A stretch of DNA of 7,724 nt from PVC group bacterium (GTDB taxonomy: Bacteria > Verrucomicrobiota > Kiritimatiellia > SS1-B-03-39 > UBA6053), in assembly GCA_003565035.1 (NCBI GenBank), contig PXDP01000038.1, forward strand, positions 1 through 7,724, in the 5' to 3' direction. Each line of letters begins with the position of its first letter. The first letter of the stretch is position 1. Made by a program: the position numbers and the translations under genes. Positions 4,433-7,724 of the stretch are shown one piece after another. The notes beneath the pieces were generated by a model that ran no database searches, had not been told where the DNA came from, and was given only the letters and a program-made list of their open reading frames with translations.

Positions 4433-7400
4433 ATGAAACCACTTCTGCTCCAAGGCCCTCCCGCATTTTCCTCGTTCCGAACTGCTGCATTGCGCACCGC
4501 ACTGCAGAACGCGCTGCCGGACACCCCTCTCTGCGATCCGGAGATTCATGAACTCTATCTGCTGGAGACTGAAGCACTCCCGGCAGGCGAAACCCGCGAC
4601 CATGTGTATGCACTCCTGAACGCCGAAGGGCTCTTTTCCGCAGAAGAGGGCTTTTTTGTCACCCCCCGCAAAGGGACCATCTCCCCCTGGTCCTCCAAAG
4701 CCACCGACATTTTTCATCACTGCGGACTCACCGGCATTGCCCGTGTGGAACGTGGTCTGCATTTCACGGTCCGCACCGAAAACGGCTCCGTCCTTCGCGC
4801 CGGAGAGCTGGGCGCGGCCCTCCTTCTCCTTCACGACCGCATGACCGAAGCGGTCTATGAAGATCTGTCCGACTTTTTTGCGCACCCCGAGCCCGCCCCC
4901 CTGCGCACGGTGCCGCTCCTCGCCGAAGGTCCCGAAGCCTTCCACCGCGCCAATACCGAATGGGGTCTGGCCATGAGCCCGGAGGAAATCGACTATCTTG
5001 TCGAGGCCTATCAGAAAATGCGGCGCGATCCCACCGATGCCGAACTGGTGATGTTCTCCCAGGTGAATTCCGAGCACTGTCGGCATAAAATTTTCAACGC
5101 CGACTGGATCGTGGACGGAAAAGCCTCTGGCAAATCACTTTTTCAAATGATCCGCAACACCCATGCGAAACATCCCGAAGGCACCCTGGTCGCTTATGCT
5201 GACAATTCCGGCGTGCTTGAAGGCGTTCCGGGCGACTGGTGGGAAGTGAACCCTCTCGGGCCGCAAAACAACTACCGCAAGACCCCCACCACCCTCGACA
5301 TTCTCTGCAAAGTTGAAACCCACAATCATCCCACCGCGATCTCCCCCTTCCCCGGAGCCGCCACCGGGGTCGGCGGCGAAATCCGCGACGAAGGGGCCAC
5401 CGGTATCGGCGGACGCCCCAAAGCCGGTCTGGCCGCCTTCATGGTCTCCCATCTTCGCCTCCCCGGCTATACGCTTCCCTGGGAGGCTCCTGTCGCCGAT
5501 CATCCCTCCCGCCTTGCCTCACCGCTTGACATTATGATTGAAGGCCCCATCGGTGGCGCCGCCTTCGGCAACGAATTCGGACGCCCGCAGCTCTGCGGGA
5601 TCTTCCGCACCCTCGAAATCGTCCACAACCGCCGCCACCGAGGCTACCACAAACCCATCATGGCCGCCGGGGGCATGGGCAACCTCAAACGCGAACACGT
5701 GGCCAAGCACGACATCCCCCCCAAAGCTCTTATCCTGCAACTTGGCGGACCCTCCATGAAAATCGGGCTTGGAGGCGGTGCGGCCTCCTCCATCGGCGCC
5801 GGCAGTCAATCCGAAGCGCTCGATTTTGACTCTGTTCAGCGAGGCAATCCTGAAATGCAGCGCCGTTGCCAGCAGGTCATCGATGCCTGCATCGCCCTTG
5901 GAGAGGCCAACCCCATCCTCTCGATTCATGACATTGGTGCCGGCGGCCTCTCCAACGGCCTTCCCGAACTCGTCGAAGCCACCGGCGGACAATTTCACCT
6001 CCGCAAGATTCACAACGAAGACCGGTCCATGAGCCCCATGGAAATTTGGTGCAACGAATCCCAGGAACGCTACGTCATGGGCATTCCCCCGGAACGCCTT
6101 GCGGACTTCGACGCCCTCTGCACCCGGGAACGCTGTCCATTTGCTGTCGTCGGCGAAGCCACCGACGACGGACGCCTGGTGCTGGAGGATTCCCACTTCC
6201 AAAACCAGCCCATTGATATGGAAATGAGCGTCCTTCTCGGCAAAACCCCGAAAATGCGCATCGAGGCCGAAAGACTGTCCGAAACTCATGCAGCCTTTGA
6301 TCCCGGAGATCTGTCGCTCGCAGAGGCCATCGACCGGGTGCTTCGCTTTCCCGCCGTGGCCGACAAAACCTTCCTGATCACCATTGCCGACCGCTCCATT
6401 ACCGGCATGGTCGCCCGAGACCAGATGGTCGGGCCCTGGCAAACGCCCGTTGCCGATGTTGCCGTCACCGCCTCCAGCATGGATGCCACCACCGGCGAGG
6501 CCATGGCCATGGGTGAGCGTACCCCTCTCGCACTCCTCAACGCCGCCGCCTCCGGGCGAATGGCCATCGGGGAATGCATCACCAACCTCGCCGCCGCCAA
6601 TATTCCCGAAATCGGCCACATCAAACTCTCGGCCAACTGGATGGTCGCCGCCGGGGAACCCGGGGAGGATGCAAACCTTTTCGACACAGTTAAAGCTGTG
6701 GGGATGGATCTTTGCCCCGCCCTTGGCATCAGCATTCCCGTCGGCAAAGATTCCATGTCCATGCGCACCGCGTGGAAAGATTCCCAAGGGAACCGCCATA
6801 AACAGGTCTCCCCCCTCAGCCTTCTCGTCACCGGATTTGCCCCGGTCAAAGACATCCACAAAACCCTGACCCCGGATCTCAAACAAAGTGGAAGTCTCCT
6901 GCTGCTGCTCGACCTCGGTGAAGGTAAAAACCGTCTCGGCGCAGGCACCCTCGCCCAGGTCACCAGCCAGCTCGGCGACACCCCGCCGGATCTCGACAAT
7001 CCCGACCGTGTGAAATGCTTCTTCAGCGCCATGCAGGAACTCATTGCCCAGAATCTGCTGCTGTCCTATCACGACCGCTCCGACGGCGGACTCCTGGCAA
7101 CCGTCGCCGAAATGGCCTTCGCCGGCCGTAAAGGGGTCAATCTGGTCCTTAACGACATCGCCGGTCCCGACCGCGACAGCCAATTCGCCGCCCTTTTTGC
7201 CGAAGAACTCGGCGCGGTCATCGAAGTCACGCCCGAACAGCTCCCCTGGGTGCTCAAAACCCTGGAGGATTACAGGCTCTCTGACCTCTGCCATCCCGTC
7301 GGCGGCACCACCGCCGGTCAACAGCTCACGATTCAGCATAAAACCGAAACCCTCTTCCAGGCCCCGCTCACGCAACTGCGCCGTGCCTGGTCCGAACTCA

Positions 7401-7724
7401 CCTGGCGCATGCAGACGCTGCGCGACAACCCGGACTGCGCCCAAGAGGAGTACGACACCCACCTCGACGAAACCGATCCCGGCATTCACATCAAGCTCAC
7501 CTACGATCCCGACCAGGCCCCGACGATCGGCACCGGAGCCCGCCCCAAAATGGCCATCTTCCGCGAACAGGGCATCAACGGCCAGTACGAAATGGCCTTC
7601 GCATTTGACCGCGCCGGATTCGAAGCCGTGGATGTGCATATGACCGATCTACTGGACGGCCGGGTAACCCTCGACCGCTTTGCCGGACTCGTGGCCTGTG
7701 GCGGTTTCTCCTACGGGGACGTGC
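4433..7724 (+). CDS. purL: Phosphoribosylformylglycinamidine synthase, large single-chain form (PurL/FGAM synthase), 3' end cut by window edge
   Basis: Catalyses ATP- and glutamine-dependent conversion of FGAR to FGAM, the fourth step of purine synthesis, in the cytoplasm. The window holds 1097 codons of a protein usually near 1300 residues. Order: N-terminal PurS-like domain; linker Q-V-N-S-E-H-C-R-H at 210-218; first synthase half with K-V-E-T-H-N-H-P-T-A at 293-302, followed by the P-F-P-G-A-A-T-G-V-G-G and R-D-E-G-A-T-G-I-G-G patches; then G-G-P-S-M-K-I-G-L-G-G-G-A-A-S-S, H-D-I-G-A-G-G-L-S-N-G and G-K-D-S-M-S-M-R-T. The glutaminase domain starts near residue 1040 (K-M-A-I-F-R-E-Q-G) and is cut after C-G-G-F-S-Y-G-D-V, before its catalytic Cys and His. 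The fused architecture differs from the split PurS/PurQ/PurL of many Gram-positives and archaea. Start at 4433 by ribosome-binding-site spacing (alternative 4427). No frameshift was found at the points checked. Confidence 0.98.
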   Translation, partial: MKPLLLQGPPAFSSFRTAALRTALQNALPDTPLCDPEIHELYLLETEALPAGETRDHVYALLNAEGLFSAEEGFFVTPRKGTISPWSSKATDIFHHCGLTGIARVERGLHFTVRTENGSVLRAGELGAALLLLHDRMTEAVYEDLSDFFAHPEPAPLRTVPLLAEGPEAFHRANTEWGLAMSPEEIDYLVEAYQKMRRDPTDAELVMFSQVNSEHCRHKIFNADWIVDGKASGKSLFQMIRNTHAKHPEGTLVAYADNSGVLEGVPGDWWEVNPLGPQNNYRKTPTTLDILCKVETHNHPTAISPFPGAATGVGGEIRDEGATGIGGRPKAGLAAFMVSHLRLPGYTLPWEAPVADHPSRLASPLDIMIEGPIGGAAFGNEFGRPQLCGIFRTLEIVHNRRHRGYHKPIMAAGGMGNLKREHVAKHDIPPKALILQLGGPSMKIGLGGGAASSIGAGSQSEALDFDSVQRGNPEMQRRCQQVIDACIALGEANPILSIHDIGAGGLSNGLPELVEATGGQFHLRKIHNEDRSMSPMEIWCNESQERYVMGIPPERLADFDALCTRERCPFAVVGEATDDGRLVLEDSHFQNQPIDMEMSVLLGKTPKMRIEAERLSETHAAFDPGDLSLAEAIDRVLRFPAVADKTFLITIADRSITGMVARDQMVGPWQTPVADVAVTASSMDATTGEAMAMGERTPLALLNAAASGRMAIGECITNLAAANIPEIGHIKLSANWMVAAGEPGEDANLFDTVKAVGMDLCPALGISIPVGKDSMSMRTAWKDSQGNRHKQVSPLSLLVTGFAPVKDIHKTLTPDLKQSGSLLLLLDLGEGKNRLGAGTLAQVTSQLGDTPPDLDNPDRVKCFFSAMQELIAQNLLLSYHDRSDGGLLATVAEMAFAGRKGVNLVLNDIAGPDRDSQFAALFAEELGAVIEVTPEQLPWVLKTLEDYRLSDLCHPVGGTTAGQQLTIQHKTETLFQAPLTQLRRAWSELTWRMQTLRDNPDCAQEEYDTHLDETDPGIHIKLTYDPDQAPTIGTGARPKMAIFREQGINGQYEMAFAFDRAGFEAVDVHMTDLLDGRVTLDRFAGLVACGGFSYGDV

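Noticed and set aside
4328..5086. A 252-codon minus-strand frame opposite the 5' part of purL
   Set aside because: Same explanation: antisense shadow of purL. It would also run across the ribosome-binding region and start of purL and towards the metal-operon promoter.
6286..7044. A 252-codon frame in a second minus-strand register within purL
   Set aside because: It overlaps both purL and the 706-codon shadow; the sequence is Ser/Arg-rich with no motif.
5519..7639. A 706-codon open frame on the minus strand opposite purL
   Set aside because: It lies antisense to unmistakable PurL codons, has no convincing ribosome-binding site noticed, and its translation is rich in Gly, Ala, His and Val without any recognisable domain. 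Codon bias in GC-rich coding sequence readily keeps such an antisense frame free of stops.

Overview
This is a GC-rich, densely coded window from a Gram-negative bacterium. The evidence for Gram-negative is a predicted signal-peptide-bearing outer-membrane barrel protein, a solute-binding protein with a cleavable Sec signal and no lipobox, and the long single-chain form of PurL. The combination would fit the Verrucomicrobiota/Kiritimatiellota/Lentisphaerota group or a proteobacterium. No marker gene settles this, so the taxonomic guess is weak. No tRNA, rRNA, CRISPR array, insertion sequence or phage gene was seen.

Left part (1-4209, minus strand): a five-gene operon for zinc (possibly zinc/manganese) uptake. 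In transcription order it encodes a 431-residue outer-membrane barrel protein with two very histidine-rich loops (4209-2914), a ZnuA/TroA-type periplasmic metal-binding protein (2897-1989), an unrecognised 145-residue membrane-anchored protein (1985-1548), a ZnuC-type ATPase (1563-769) and an ABC-3 family permease (776 to beyond the left edge). Gaps are 16 and 3 nt and the last three genes overlap by 16 and 8 nt, so the set is very probably one translationally coupled unit. The order follows a path for metal from outside to inside: surface capture, periplasmic carrier, unknown anchored factor, ATPase and membrane channel.

Middle (4210-4432): a 223-bp AT-rich divergent intergenic region. It holds the ribosome-binding site and a candidate promoter of the metal operon, a 22-bp perfect-arm dyad resembling a Zur/Fur-family operator, a second dyad that would form a hairpin at the 5' end of the operon mRNA, and a weak candidate promoter for purL.

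Right part (4433-7724, plus strand): purL, the large fused phosphoribosylformylglycinamidine synthase of purine synthesis, cut by the right edge inside its glutaminase domain. It looks ordinary and has no evident functional link with the metal operon beyond the shared intergenic region.

The parts most worth attention are the His-rich outer-membrane protein at the head of the operon, the unknown 145-residue protein inside the transporter cluster, and the putative metal-responsive operator.
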